The notes: generated from the sequence alone by a model not told the origin. 64,000 nt of DNA from Strongylocentrotus droebachiensis (GCA_035222895.1 JAVYIG010002738.1:124001-188000), one strand, 5' to 3'. Numbered from the stretch's first letter, positions 1 to 11,454 are shown. A program made the numbers and translations.

Positions 1-104
1 TCACGTTACGGAATTTAATTGTGATTATAATATTCATGTTTTCAAATATTCCCTTGAGCATGATGAGATTGTGGACCGAAGTTGAACCTCATGGAATGAA
101 CTTT

Positions 105-335
105 GTAGAAGTGTAATGGTCTAATGGTAAGGTCACCGGACTGTGGATCCCATGGTTCGTGGTTCAAGTTCCGCAGTGGCACATGTCCTTTACTTAATCT
201 ACATTTCCTAATCTCCACCCAGGTGATGTAAATTGGTAGGCCTACAGGATGGGAAGAAAATCATCGAACGCTAGAACGCCTGATCAGGGTATTTCGGCTA
301 TTAGAGGCCGTGGTATTAATAGTATAGTAAATATT
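105..335 (+). repeat. tRNA-derived SINE (family 1), copy 1
   Basis: The head resembles a tRNA gene: an A-box-like stretch (taatggtctaatggtaagg) and a B-box-like ggttcaagttcc lie at normal spacing, but no acceptor stem pairs. The body after it (cctttacttaatctacattt, then the cacccaggtg block) recurs at 38985-39365 (+) and 46060-46190 (-), which makes this an interspersed SINE and not a tRNA gene. The 3' boundary is uncertain. Confidence 0.75.
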
Positions 336-1083
336 AGAAACATCAGAATTTAGCGCTTATTGAAGGTTACTATTATAATTACAACTGAACCTACTGCAAA
401 ACGAAAAAATACGACGTATTCGAGGCGCAAATGGTGTCATTAAGTACAGACACTCCTAACAATTTCCAATCATTTTTTTGTATAGACAAACCATTACCCA
501 GTATATATTAAGACCAGCTCCCTTTTTGGTGAAATTTTAAAAATTATTGGGGGAAAACGGAAAATGCATGTTTGTTCGCTAGAGTTTTTCTAAACATTAA
601 TCGTAACATTTACTCCATATTTGACCAAAGAAATATATTTGTCTTATACGAAATATAGGGGGATTTTTACCATATGTACAGTGTAGAGTTGAGATCTACC
701 GCAACGTCATATGAACAACTATATATCAAACTAAGGAAAAAAATCCTCCATAAGGACAACGTATATTAGTATTACACCGATGCAGCATTGCAGCATACTA
801 TAACAAACCTAGACTATTTTCTATGCACATAAATTAGGCGGAGAGCCAAGGTCATAAATAATGAGTTTGCCTGCCACTACCACACATACTAAAGACTTGT
901 TTATTCGAAAGATTTGTATCATAATACATCCGAATAGATGAAACTAACACCGAAACAAGAACACAGCCATAATACCATACCATTGGCCTATTATTCGCAG
1001 TTACAAGTACTGTCAAAACAACCATTTGAATGAAGATTTATGTACTGTAGTTAACTAAAACTAAACGCTTTGCTTTCAGTAGG
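336..1083. other. No recognisable feature
   Basis: AT-rich sequence with no long open frame, no internal repeat and no motif that I recognise on either strand. Confidence 0.5.
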
Positions 1084-1345
1084 AGAAACAGAGAGAAGGG
1101 TAAAAAAGAGAGCAGGAGAAAGATAATGGGAGAAAGAAAGATATATATTGAGAGAGAGGGGGCGGGGAGGAGGTGAAATAGAGAGAGAGAGAGAGAGGGA
1201 GGGGGATGGGGAGGAGGCGAAATAGAGAGAGGGGGGAAAGAGAGAAAGATATATATATATAGAGAGAGAGAGAGAGGGAGGGTAGATAAAGGCAGACAGA
1301 GAGAGTGTGTGCGTGCGGGAGTGATTGGGCCTGCGTCTGTGTACG
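1084..1345. repeat. Purine-rich (GA)n low-complexity tract
   Basis: Almost pure purine on the + strand, mostly gaga runs broken by short atatat blocks. It ends in a gtgtgt-rich stretch. Open frames across it encode only Ser/Leu/Pro-rich low-complexity peptide and are not genes. Confidence 0.9.
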
Positions 1346-1863
1346 TATGTGTGTGTCGGTGTTAAGATGATTTGAACATTTGTAGTAGTCCAGAATCTGC
1401 CCGGTCCTATATAATTTCCTGCACACTTGATGCAAGCCGTCGAAGATGGCGTTATCAACAAACTCATAATTATGCTCACCGGCCCAGACTGAGGACCATC
1501 TTGTGCTTGAACCGCAATACCATCCCTTCAAACATGCACTCGAACTTTCGCCGGGCGTCCTAATTTAATGATCACGCCATCATCGGCTGGTAGCAAGTAA
1601 GTAGGGAGAGGTAGCGTTACGTTGGTGTGGTGGAGATCAAAATTAAATAGGCCAGATTCTGGACTGGTCCATGATATGAGCCTCATTCCCAGCTAGCAAT
1701 ACGAAAGACGACATAGACAAGGGACGTCCGGAGTCGAAATGTGTGGATACATGTATGTCTCACCAAGGACCTTTTGTGTGTACGGCGCATCTATCATCCA
1801 TTCACCATGAAATCTAAAATAAATATATGAAATTGCCTCATCTCCTTCGTATCTTATCTGATC
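1346..1863. other. No recognisable feature
   Basis: A short open frame at 1372-1563 has no recognisable domain and no partner exon. I see no repeat or RNA structure. Confidence 0.4.
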
Positions 1864-2145
1864 TTATAATGGGGAGGGGAGGGGGCAAATTATTGAAACA
1901 TTAATCGCGACTGATCTTCTCTTCATTTCGACCTTTTCTTTTCTTCTTCCTCTTTTTGGATCCCTTTTTGGCGGGGACGGGGGCGGGGGGGGGGGGGAGG
2001 CAAGGGCCTTTTGGCCCTCCCCCGATTCACAACTTGTTGGCGGGGAAATTGCAACTGATATTCCCATTCTTTTCTTTTCTTTTCTTCGTCCTCTTATTTT
2101 CCTTCCCTTCACTTCATCCTCTCTCTCCCGCCCAACTCTGATCTT
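1864..2145. repeat. Interspersed polypyrimidine/poly-G repeat
   Basis: A segment containing cgaccttttcttttcttctt, then a G homopolymer, then gattcacaacttgttggcgg. The same order recurs at about 10310-10550, where it is itself repeated, so this is a dispersed repeat and not unique DNA. The ends are not defined. Confidence 0.75.
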
Positions 2146-2494
2146 TGTTCTACACTTTAAGTTCGGGTCGATATAATTATGGTCCGGCCCCCGCCAGGCC
2201 CAGGATTCTGTCGTAGTAACACATGCGAATTGTCTTTTTGTTCATCGCGATATTATGCTAATAAGTGGAAAAGAGCTTATGAATATTCAAAATGTTATAT
2301 TACATATTTTACGCACTGGGCGCAGGCCAAAATCCCCATTTCGCTGGTGCACTTCAAAGTTGTCGCCTTCATCGGCCAATTCATGAAAAGTGGAAGCAAT
2401 GTTTACTTTTGACCCTCCAAAATGTCCCCATGGCTAAACGGATGCAGAAGCGGAGTTGAGCCCCCTTGCGAAAACTAGTAACTACCGCCCTTAA

Positions 2495-3186
2495 AGGCCA
2501 AGTCCACTTCAATTTTCAAAAAAATATAACATGTTCTGAATAAATCAAAGGTTAAAACTGCCAAATATCTCGGTCGTACTTTAATCAGGTGATTTTTAAG
2601 AGCGATTATTGTTTTGGTTATTTCGAGCAAAACATTTATATTTGCCGCACGGGTGTCAGGTTGTTGATCACGTGAAGCTACGTATGCCCCTCACAACAAA
2701 AGCGTGCGCCGCGCCAGCGGAAAACATTCTGACAATTAAAGATGCCGATGTACCAGGCTTACGGTTGTTCAAATCGGACAGTTGGGAGTAAGAAAAGTTT
2801 TTTTGCCATCCCAAACCTTTTGAAAGACAGGGATAGATGTTCCCAATGGCTTAACATTATTGGGACTGACAAAGTTGAACATTTGTACGTACAAATTCGG
2901 TAAAAACAGAGTGGTATGTGAGGAAACGTTCGAATGCGCATGCGCTGTATATAGAAACGGTCTAGGTCGAAGGCGAGTCGTGGACGTCTGTGTGAGGCCC
3001 CTACGTCACAAAAAATGTCGCGCAATGCATTGTGGGGGAAAACTGGCTCGATCATTAACTTGTCTGTTGCTCATTAAACAAAATTATTATAAATAAGTCC
3101 GAGCACCATTTTCCAAAACCAAGTAATATTTGGGCTTCTTAGATTTTTGTCTATCTAATCAGCTTTCAGTGAAGTGGATTTGGTCG
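2495..3186. mobile_element. TTAA-flanked non-autonomous DNA element (piggyBac-like MITE)
   Basis: A 692-bp segment flanked on both sides by TTAA (2491-2494 and 3187-3190). The ends are imperfect inverted repeats: aggccaagtccacttcaa on the left and the complement of gaagtggatttggtcg on the right. A TTAA target duplication is the hallmark of piggyBac-type transposition. There is no transposase frame, so it is non-autonomous. Several mismatches in the inverted repeats suggest age. Confidence 0.65.
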
Positions 3187-3365
3187 TTAATCTGAGAAGT
3201 CTTTTTGAGAGTTACGATATTTTTTCTTCTTTTTAAATTTTGTTAAATTACTTTTAGCCTTTTTGGCCGCCCATAGGTTTGACGTTGAATTGCTCTCAGA
3301 GTCCTTGAAATATTGAGGCTAAAACATCCAATACACCAGTTTACGGTTACATCAGTGCGCATGCG

Positions 3366-3513
3366 CAGACATGGGCGCTATTTTAATTGGCGAGTAAACA
3401 ACGCCAATGACCTTGATGTCATTTGGTTTGTGCGTAAATTAAGATTGCGCCCATGCAAATGTGAGCGCACAGCGCAGCGCGCAGGCAGTGATATGGGCGC
3501 AATCTTAATTACG
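3366..3513. repeat. Inverted repeat / hairpin-forming segment
   Basis: Arms at 3432-3454 and 3492-3513 (gcaatcttaattacgc and its complement) pair over about 22 bases with a single bulged A. The loop is about 37 bases and GC-rich. A third partial version of the arm (acatgggcgctattttaatt) lies at 3370-3389. It could be a decayed MITE core; no outer ends were found. Confidence 0.6.
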
Positions 3514-3865
3514 CAAGGCTAAAATTTCAGATTTCCATGGAACTGACCTTCATGATCTATAAACTACTTACTCCAAATCATAACACATTAGTCGCCTTAT
3601 TTTCTGATAAATACTATCATCAAGTTTTAAGTTCATACCTCAAACCATTCTCGAAATATCGCAATAATTAGGCTAATTGCCTGTCATTTCATTGAAATTG
3701 ACCTCTATGACATTTGAAATACATATCAAAGCATCTAATCAATGATACAATTATCACCATGTTTAAAGTTCGTACCTTTGGTGGGCGAAGACATCGGACA
3801 TATAAAGTTCTACCTGTAGCTTGCCTGGTGTCACGGATCATGGGCAACACAAAACCACGATAATC
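3514..3865. other. No recognisable feature
   Basis: AT-rich spacer between the hairpin and the LTR-like repeat. No coding potential was recognised. Confidence 0.4.
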
Positions 3866-4023
3866 TGATTCGCCACCAAAGACAAGCATTACACATCCCA
3901 AAACCGCCACAATAACTCCCAAAACATAACAGTCAGGAGGCCAATGTCTTTGTTTCAAGATGACTCCGATAACGAACACTTTATTAAGTAGTCTTGGCTC
4001 CAAGCGCACGCAGGCGCGTCACA
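3866..4023 (-). repeat. LTR-like repeat, copy 1 (158 bp)
   Basis: On the - strand this begins TGTGACGCGCC and ends GGCGAATCA, so it has TG...CA ends, and it contains aataaag. The same 158-bp sequence recurs at 6440-6929, where another element interrupts it. Immediately before the TG on the - strand lies a polypurine tract, as expected upstream of a 3' LTR. Short LTRs are seen in some Ty3/gypsy elements. Linkage to the gypsy coding fragment 1.4 kb away is inferred, and no clear target duplication was found. Confidence 0.6.
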
Positions 4024-4034
4024 CCTCCCTCCTT
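4024..4034 (-). other. Polypurine tract next to the LTR-like repeat
   Basis: On the - strand this reads aaggagggagg and abuts the TGTGACG start of the LTR-like repeat. That is the position of a plus-strand primer tract in LTR retrotransposons, and it sets the likely orientation of the element as minus. Confidence 0.6.
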
Positions 4035-5444
4035 AAACAGAAAGTTATGGAAGAACTTTCTGGCAACAACATGCATATAGTCACAAAGCATGCTCTATAA
4101 GGTAAATTCTGTAACTCAAACAATAAACATAGTTATTGGATACATCTACATAGCAACCATAACTGAATACTTTGGCTAAGCTCATCCTTGAATAGTTTTA
4201 CATGGACGTACACATGTTTATCGATTAACAATAACTAAAAACAAGAAGATGGAATTTCAAAGAAAAATGAACGCCCTCTGTATAGACATGTATCCATTAC
4301 TGCTACAAACATTTCTTTTCTTTTAAAAGAACAACGGGCAATAAAAATAAACATCATTGCCACTGAAAACTGAAAACATAGTTCTCTCCCTTATGATTAA
4401 ACACAAATATGTCGACCTGAATCTGAAAAAAAATAAACTATGCTTAAAAACCTATAGCTAATAATGCAAAATACTGTTAAACAATGGCGTATATCCAGGT
4501 AGAATATGCAAGAGTTTATATAAACAAAACGAACAAATTTACATTTGTCACCTGATACGATATAGTGATAAATTTATGAAAAATACTGATAACCTTTCAT
4601 TGTCATTTGACGTTACCACAGCTGCCTCACTAGTTATCAACAAACATGTGTAAACAGCTGATTAAATATGTGGAAAATAAAAATAGCTAATCTTCCACCA
4701 AGTGAGTGTAAGCACGATGTTAACATTAAAAAAAGGAAAAATCATCTAATACATGATTTTAAACAAATTGTCACAAATAAATGACATTTTCAATTATCCT
4801 TTTCTGTAAAACGACAAATACTGATAACTTGTTTTTTTCAATAACACCAAAAATATGAAACTTGATACATTCAATAACATGTAAAAAGCACCTTCATACC
4901 TCTACTTTAGTACTCAGTACACTCATTAGTATGACTTTTGCTGTAGAGATTTTCCTCCTAAAAAAGAATGCATAAGCTCTGCATGTACATGTACCTTCAA
5001 ACAAATAATATGACTACTCTGTATTAACTTTTCCTCTTGTAATCTTCTTCACAAGCAGGCCTCAAAACAATTTATAATTATGTCCCTTTCACCAATTACA
5101 CTACTCCAGTTTTTGTGCATCAATCTAAAAATGTACAATTTAAACAAGCCCTAAACAATGAGAATTTAAAATGTAGTTTTTGTCATTCTCTCTGAACATA
5201 GTATCGCTGTTATTGTAGTCGTCTCAATTGTCTGTACCAACTCTAATCTGACCAAAATGTTTTGATGAAGTGAAATACATTAACAATGTATTAACTGCTA
5301 CTTAAAAAGTCTTGCATGTGAACCTCTGTTGACTAGACAAAATGTATGACTTTGAAAATAAACTGCATATACCTGCAAATCAAAACACTGTACAATCTTC
5401 ACCATAACATAAATACTTCTTAACATTGCAAATAGCAATCTATC
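4035..5444. other. AT-rich interval inside the putative gypsy remnant
   Basis: No retroelement domain or other gene is recognisable. It may be decayed integrase/3' internal sequence of the flanking gypsy element, or unrelated DNA. Confidence 0.35.
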
Positions 5445-5896
5445 CACGAGACATTGTGTCAGCAATGATATTGTCCTTTCCAATGTGTTCAAACTTCAAA
5501 TCATACTCCTGAAGCACGAGAGACCACCATATTAGGCTTTTTTTGTTTCTCATATTGTCAAATATCTTGCTTGATACTTGTTGAACTTCTTCGACATATA
5601 ACATACTGGGCGCTCCAACCCATCCTCACCCGCTTGGATCAAATCGCCTCCAACCCCCACGTTGCTGGCATCTACTTCGAGTAGAAAGGTCTGTCGAAGT
5701 CTGGCGCCGCTAAGACTGGTGAGCTGGCTAGTGAAGACTTCAATCGGTCGAACGCGACTTGACAGCTTGAAGTCCACAAATAGGGCACGTTCTTCCTCAG
5801 CAGATTCGTGAGGGGTTCTGCAACATCTGCAAAGTTCTGACCGAATTTTCTGTAGAATCCAGAGAAAGCGTTGCAGAGTCCGCCTGTCCTTACGAA
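5445..5896 (-). pseudogene. Ty3/gypsy reverse transcriptase-RNase H fragment
   Basis: In pieces on the - strand I see the end of the reverse transcriptase (GFYRKFGQNFADVAEPLTNL), the connection region with the typical AFDRLKSSLASSPVL block, and the RNase H start with LEVDASNVGVGG and VCYMSKKF. A tail resembling the RNase H end (DNIIADTMSR) follows at 5445-5500. The frame shifts near 5720-5740, stop codons occur, and part of RNase H is missing, so it is dead. Protease, most of the reverse transcriptase and the integrase are absent. It lies between two LTR-like repeats, consistent with a decayed element. Confidence 0.85.
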
Positions 5897-6208
5897 TGGC
5901 GATATAAAGATTCTCATTCAGTGATTCTTTATTCAGGCGGGTATTTGGTCAGCCCCGGTGGGTGCTGTTGGCGGTAAGGAGAGTTCCTGTTCGTTCGTCA
6001 CTTCGGAAGGGTGACATAGAGATTCTCATTCAGGGATTCTTTATTCAGGCGGGTATTTGGTCAGCCCCGGTGGGTGCTGTTGGCGGTAAGGAGAGTTCCT
6101 GTTCGTTCGTCACTTCGGAAGGGTGACATAGAGATTCTCATTCAGGGATTCTTTATTCGGACGGGTATTTGGTCAGCCCCGGTGGGTGCTGTTGGCGGTA
6201 AGGGGAAT
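5897..6208. repeat. Tandem repeat, about 3 copies of 112 bp
   Basis: The motif gattctcattcag recurs at 5909, 6021 and 6133, a period of exactly 112 bases. Each unit contains tttggtcagccccggtgggt. The third copy is cut short and diverges after ggcggtaagg. The array starts exactly where recognisable gypsy coding sequence stops. Confidence 0.9.
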
Positions 6209-6236
6209 GGTCAGGTTGATGTAGGTGGGGGTAAAG

Positions 6237-6439
6237 ATGTCAGAATCCTTGGCTACATCTGGTGCATCCGAATTGGGCCTCAGGGCGCTTGAAGCTCAGT
6301 TGAAGATGAGGGAATTGGAATGTAGAACTAGGGAGGTCGAGTTGGAAATTAAAAAAAATAATTTTGAGATTTAAGGAGTTGGACATGCGGGTAATCATTC
6401 TCCTGTGAGTAAGTTTGATGAATTAAAGGTTCTACAACC
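6237..6439 (+). pseudogene. Possible retroelement gag N-terminal fragment
   Basis: An ATG-started frame on the + strand encodes 45 residues beginning MSESLATSGASELGLRALEA, then a Glu/Arg/Lys/Leu-rich helical stretch (charged coiled-coil character), and then a stop. Two frameshifts later the sequence can be read on as SPVSKFDELKVLQP up to the edge of the LTR-like repeat. N-terminal coiled coil followed by a KFDE-type segment resembles gypsy gag proteins. It lies on the opposite strand from the reverse transcriptase fragment nearby. The identification is tentative. Confidence 0.4.
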
Positions 6440-6929
6440 TGATTCGCCACCAAAGACAAGCATTACACATCCCAAAACCGCCACCATAACTCCCAAAACA
6501 TAACAGTCAGGATAGTGCGGTATGGTATGTATTCCCGTACGATTTTTGTGCCAAAGTTGATTTTTGTTTTGCTGTTTTGGCTTAAATATGTTCCCAATTG
6601 GCCAAAAATGATGGGGTTCAAATTTTCAGACTCCTCCTTCATTTCCTTGGGGGGTCCATATTGGGCGCCAAAATGGCTTATATAACGCGCAATAGGGAAA
6701 TTTGGTGAGTTCGGGAAAATTTGAACCCCATCAATTTCTGATAGCTTGGACCCCAATGAATCCAAAAATGCAACAACAAAAAATCAACTTTGGCACAAAA
6801 ATCCTACAAGAGCTGTTTCAGTGACATACCGTACCACACTAGGAGGCCAATGTCTATGTGTCAAGATGTCTCCGATAACGAACCCTTTATTAACTAGTCT
6901 TGGCTCCAAGCGCACGGAGGCGCGTCACA
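6440..6929 (-). repeat. LTR-like repeat, copy 2 (interrupted)
   Basis: The same 158-bp repeat as at 3866-4023, split by a 329-bp insertion at 6513-6841. The outer flanks share ACCT (6436-6440 side and 6929 side), which could be a short target duplication of a solo LTR, so it need not pair with copy 1. Confidence 0.7.
6513..6841. mobile_element. 329-bp MITE inserted in the LTR-like repeat
   Basis: Comparison with the uninterrupted LTR-like repeat at 3866-4023 gives both ends exactly. The empty site reads cagtcaggaggcc; the filled site has GGA on both sides (6510-6512 and 6842-6844). The termini are inverted repeats: tagtgcggtatggtatgt on the left and the complement of acataccgtaccacacta on the right. 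The second arm region also repeats as a subterminal inverted repeat (tgtgccaaagttgattttt and its complement). A related element is at about 23700-23966. Confidence 0.85.
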
Positions 6930-8062
6930 CCTGGTGAACTTCTGGTAAAGATGAAGTGCTATTAACAATTTAGGGGACTTTTGCATTCTTTTTATGTCAG
7001 TTTTGAATAAGATTATATAGAAATGCTTAACACATGTCCTTATATTCGAAATATGAAGAGAAAGAGTTGGGAAATTTCATTTCATGCCATGCGTGTGATT
7101 TTGAATTCATGAAAAGTACATGAACGAATTTATTTCCATTTTGATAATTTCATTATTTCAACACCCTCAGTGTTAATTATGTACTTCGTAAATCAGCTTT
7201 TTCTCTGACCAGTCCTCCAGTTTAGCTTTTAATGATTGTTCAAAGCAATACAGATTTATTCATCTAAATGTGGTTTGACGATATTATATTATGATGGTAT
7301 AGGATGTTTTGGATTCCCAAGTGTCCAACACACAACATGTTTATGCCTACCATGTCTATATATCCTACAAATATTGTTTCTCTACTTTTCCCTGTTTTTA
7401 CAAGAAATAATGACTTGTTTCAACATTCCGTCGCCATGCATTGCTAGAATCCACAGCCATCTTCCCATCATACAGTAACTCAGATTCTGAAACGAAACCC
7501 TGGATTTAACTCATGCTGCAATGATAATTATAAACCTTTAGGTCAGTCAGGGACCCCATGACTTTTACAAGGCGATCACCTGTCTGATTATCAAGATATT
7601 TATGATTGGAAATCAAAACCAAATTTTGCGTTTTCCTAACGGTTTTCATAACACTACAGTCTATTGGGGAAAACGGGTATGGTAAAAACCGGTCATTCAG
7701 AGATTTTTACTTTTTTGAGGCACTTCTTGATAAATTGGAAGCGCGATTTTTTGATAGGGCTTCAATGTTATACAATATCACAGACACTGATAACACGTAG
7801 GGCCGTGCATCTCAGATTTAACATTGTTAAACGATGCCTTTAAGGACCTTTCCTCATATTTAGCGCATTTAAATTATGATATTAATCCTGAAACTTTAAT
7901 ATAAATTCCCCACCCTTAAATAATGACAATAATAAAGAGTCAGTTGCCCAACCATCAAACCATAATCTAGTGATCTAAACTAAATACCAAATAGTCATGA
8001 ACATATAACGAAACACCAGCTATAACCCCCCCCCCCACCAATTGTGTACCTTTAAGTAAATG
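6930..8062. other. No recognisable feature
   Basis: Short open frames at 7236-7478 and 7606-7800 have no domain that I recognise and no supporting context. Confidence 0.4.
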
Positions 8063-8262
8063 TTTCCTTTCTCCCATATTGTAGAATTGCTCTTACTTGA
8101 CGAATAAAATCAATCAATCAATTTACAGATCATTTTCCTAGCAAACAAATCAGTAAATTAATATTTCCTTTCTTCCACATTGTAGAATTGCTCTTTGACG
8201 AATAAAATCAATCAATCAAGTTACAGATCATTTTCCTAGCAAACAAGTCAGTAAATTAATTT
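8063..8262. repeat. Tandem duplication of a ~98-bp LINE-tail-like unit
   Basis: Two adjacent copies (8063-8162 and 8163-8262) share tgtagaattgctct, gacgaataaaatcaatcaatc and gatcattttcctagcaaaca. The aataaaa plus (aatc)n combination is typical of LINE 3' ends, so this may be a duplicated retroposon tail. No coding part is attached. Confidence 0.75.
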
Positions 8263-9485
8263 TAATACAGCTGAACTAATATTTAAGTATGTTAGAAGAA
8301 ATAGAAAAGTGACCTCTAATGACAATATTTGCTCATGAGAATTGTGTTTATAACACTTTAGGTCGTGTATATTGCATGGGTTCTACGGGTAGCTGGATAC
8401 ATTAGCCCCAATTTCACATCGTCGTTTTAAGGCCTGTCCTAGTTGTCATCGTCGGGTTCCGCCAACGAAAGCGACATTCTAATTTGTCTTTAAATGTAAC
8501 TTTAAATAAGCAAGGTTGTTAACTATTATTTGGAATGATATATTTTAAAGGTAATACAAAGTTTTGGGAAATTTTGAAAATTTGGTGGATAGTGAATCTT
8601 TACAATTTTGATATATGTGGATGCCCCTGTGGATGTATCATAAGCACTAACAAAATTAGCCCCTAAAACACTTCTGTTTTCGAGAAAAATTGAATATAAA
8701 AATTTACCGGTGCTCCCGGTAAATTTTGATAAATTTCAAATAGCGCCTATGGCCGTACAATGGTAGCTGCGACCATGAAAATCTCAGAATATGTAGTTGT
8801 GATATATAATTTCCAAACGGGAATAGCTACTTGGTCGATTTTAGTCAAGAAACATTGTTTCAAAGCTAATTTAATATCTTGATCTTGAGAGGGAGCTATA
8901 CAACATAAAGAGTTTATTATTTATAATTTCATAACTTCAGACTCGATTTCAACCGCGACAACGATCAATGAATATTGTAGGAACGCATATGCTTCCAATA
9001 TTTTAATTTGAACTGAATTCATGACCCCATACCAAAACTTTGTAATACCTTTAAATGTAGAGTTTGGATCTAATGTAGTGTAATTCTTGGTATTCTAATG
9101 GATAAACTAATAAGATACAATTGTGTATATTTTTCTTTTATAAAATGATTGGAATATGCTAAACTTGAAAAGGAAGTTGTTTTATATAATATCTGCTGCT
9201 ACATGCAGTTTTTCATAAGCTTATGAACTCTCAATTCTGAGTAGGTCTGAATACATAAATGTATCATGGAGCACTTTGAAAACCATTTGAATTCTACAAG
9301 CCTGGATATACCATGCAAATAATGTCTCAGTCATGCTCTTGTAATTCGACTTTACCAAGAAGTGAAGCATTTCGGAACTTACTCATTTAAATATAAAATG
9401 CTTATCATTCAAATGGCCAAAGATAATGTGAGAACTTGTTGTTTCAAGGACCTCAATATGTGTGTGTGTTTCATTGCAATTACTA
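8263..9485. other. No recognisable feature
   Basis: AT-rich. No open frame longer than about 60 codons and no repeat recognised within the window. Confidence 0.4.
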
Positions 9486-10020
9486 ATTGGACACTAATTG
9501 GCGTGGGGTCCAGGGGGCGGAGCCCTCAGAAGCTCAGGGGTTATAGGCATTAAATTACCGTCAGATGAGCATATTTTGATACCTTATTTGTGACACTGGC
9601 AGGACACTAATTGGCGTGGGGTTCAGGGGGGCGGAGCCCCTAGAAGCTCAGGGGTTTTAAGGCAATTCATAACGATCGGATGAACATATTTTGATACCTT
9701 TTTTGTGACACTGGCAAGACACTAATTGGCGTGAGGTTCATGGGGCGGAGGCCAGAGCCGCGGGAAGCTCAGGGGTTTTAGACATTATATAAAGGTCGGA
9801 TAAGCATTCAGCTCCTGCCTTAGGGCTTCTGGTGGGGTCCAGGGGGCGGAGCCCCTAGAAGCTCAGGGGTTTTAGGAATTAAATTACTGTAAGATTAGCA
9901 TCCAGGGGTCCGCCTTAGAGCCTTAGGTGGGGTCCAAAGGGCAGAGCCACAGGAAGTTCAGGGGTTTTTAGGCATTTAATTACGGTAAGATGAGCATATT
10001 TTGATGCTCGAGGCCCCCGC
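9486..10020. repeat. GC-rich tandem repeat, period about 113-115 bp
   Basis: The motif gacactaattggcgtggggt starts units at about 9488, 9601 and 9717, followed by two further degenerate units (ggtggggtccagggggcgg at about 9831 and a variant near 9920). Each unit includes agaagctcaggggtttta. Inverted copies of the same sequence are at 26180-26390 and 29870-30075, so this is a dispersed family with local tandem expansion. Confidence 0.9.
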
Positions 10021-10194
10021 GCCCCGCTTTTCCGCGGGCCCTGACATGTAGACCTCTAAATAAGCATATTTCTTGCCTGACTGTATATTTAGGAATTTGA
10101 AGTTTTCCAACAAACGCATAAAAAGTATAATTGACTAAAAAGTGAGGAACATTATGTAATTCCAACAACATTTGTAAAATCACCGGTATTTAGC

Positions 10195-10860
10195 GGTATT
10201 TGGGGGTGGGGGCAACTGCCCCCGTTTTACACCTTGATGGCGGGAAAAATCTTGCTCTTTTAGGTGTAGGGGGAAGGCAAGGGCAAGGGCAAGGGCAAGG
10301 GCCTTTTCGCCCCCCCCCCCCCGATCCACACGTTGTTGGCGGGATTTAATAATCGCAGCTGATCTCCTCTTCTTTTCGACCTTTTCTTTTCTTCTTCCTC
10401 TTTTTGGATCCCTTTTAGCTCTCCTTCCCTTTCCCTTCCTTCTCTCTTTTTTTTTTGGCGGGGGTGGGGGAGAGACAATGGCTTTTTGCCCCCCCCCCCG
10501 ATTCACAACTTGTTGGCGGGAAAATTGCAATTGATATCCCCTACTTTTCTTTTCTTCTTCCTCTTATTTTCCTTCCCTTTATCTCGATCCTTTCCTGATT
10601 TCTTTCCCTTTCCTTCTTTCTATCTTATTTTTGTTTGTTAATGGGGGAGGCAAGGCCCTTTCGGCCCCCTCCCGATCTCCTTCTTTTCCCCCTTATCTTT
10701 TCTCTCTTCTTCCTCTTCTTTTTTCTCCTTTCTCTCCTTTTTCCCTTTCCCTTCTTTCCTTTTCTCTCTCTCTCTTTTTTTCTCTATTTTTTGCTGGGGG
10801 GGGGGGGTGCAAGGCCCACCCGGGCCCCCTTGGATCCGCGCCTGTCATGCTTTACTTAAT
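10195..10860. repeat. Polypyrimidine/poly-G interspersed repeat, expanded
   Basis: Several subunits, each with a C/G homopolymer, a gatccacacgttgttggcgg or gattcacaacttgttggcgg block and a ttcttttcgaccttttcttt block. It ends in ccttggatccgcgcctgtca, which resembles the end of the hAT-like element at 32585-32915. The related copy is at 1864-2145. Open frames across it are low-complexity. Confidence 0.8.
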
Positions 10861-11026
10861 ATATTTACAGAACATTCATAAAAAACATTGAACATCAAAC
10901 AGTTTAACAAATAATCCCCCCCCCCCCCACACTTGACACAGTATTCCATGCCGATACAACAACCTGATCAAAATATACACCCAGTCTCGGCTACTGACCA
11001 CAGACTTTGGGTGATTCAAGTTAGGC

Positions 11027-11440
11027 AGCCTTAAAGGTAAAGACCAGTCTTGGAAACGCCCCCCTCTCAAAAAATGAAATGAAAGCTGTTATTACCAATC
11101 ATGTGAAAGAATATGTTTGGACTAATACGTGATGATACAAATTTTGCCGAGAAACCGCCTACTAATTGATATATTTGGTAAATTATTATACCTATTTGGA
11201 CCTGATAGATATCGCGCACGTGTCGCACACGTGTTGCGTAGTCACATATACATCTTTCTGTGTACAGTGCTTGTAACTTTACCAAGACTGGGCCAAATTT
11301 CTTGTCATTTTGATGATTCCAGAACCTTGCAGTACACATCAATACTTATATGCTACATGATCAACCTTTTCTGATCGATTCCACAACGTTTCAAACTAGC
11401 GTTGAGTCGCTGAGCGCGCGACTGCGTAGTAAAAAGCTAC
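11027..11440 (-). repeat. Repeat family R1, copy 1 (inverted)
   Basis: Starts ttaaaggtaaagaccagtct. It contains tgcttgtaactttaccaaga and ttgcagtacacatcaatact, the complement of blocks in the copy at 58929-59240. Other copies: 11455-11830, 32385-32990 (interrupted) and 37090-37290. The TTAA-type ends suggest a non-autonomous DNA transposon, but no complete copy with two intact ends is present here. Confidence 0.75.
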
Positions 11441-11454
11441 CAGTATATGACAAC

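Noticed and set aside
2179..3096. Short + strand frames (60-78 residues) as exons
   Set aside because: Most lie within the TTAA-flanked element; no domain, no consistent splice sites, no neighbour.
3866..6929. A single complete Ty3/gypsy element with two LTRs
   Set aside because: The two LTR-like repeats lack matching outer target duplications, and the gag-like and RT fragments lie on opposite strands, so one intact origin cannot be supported.
10180..10891. Pro-rich frames of 72-116 residues in the poly-G/polypyrimidine repeat
   Set aside because: Low-complexity translation of a dispersed repeat whose homopolymer lengths vary.
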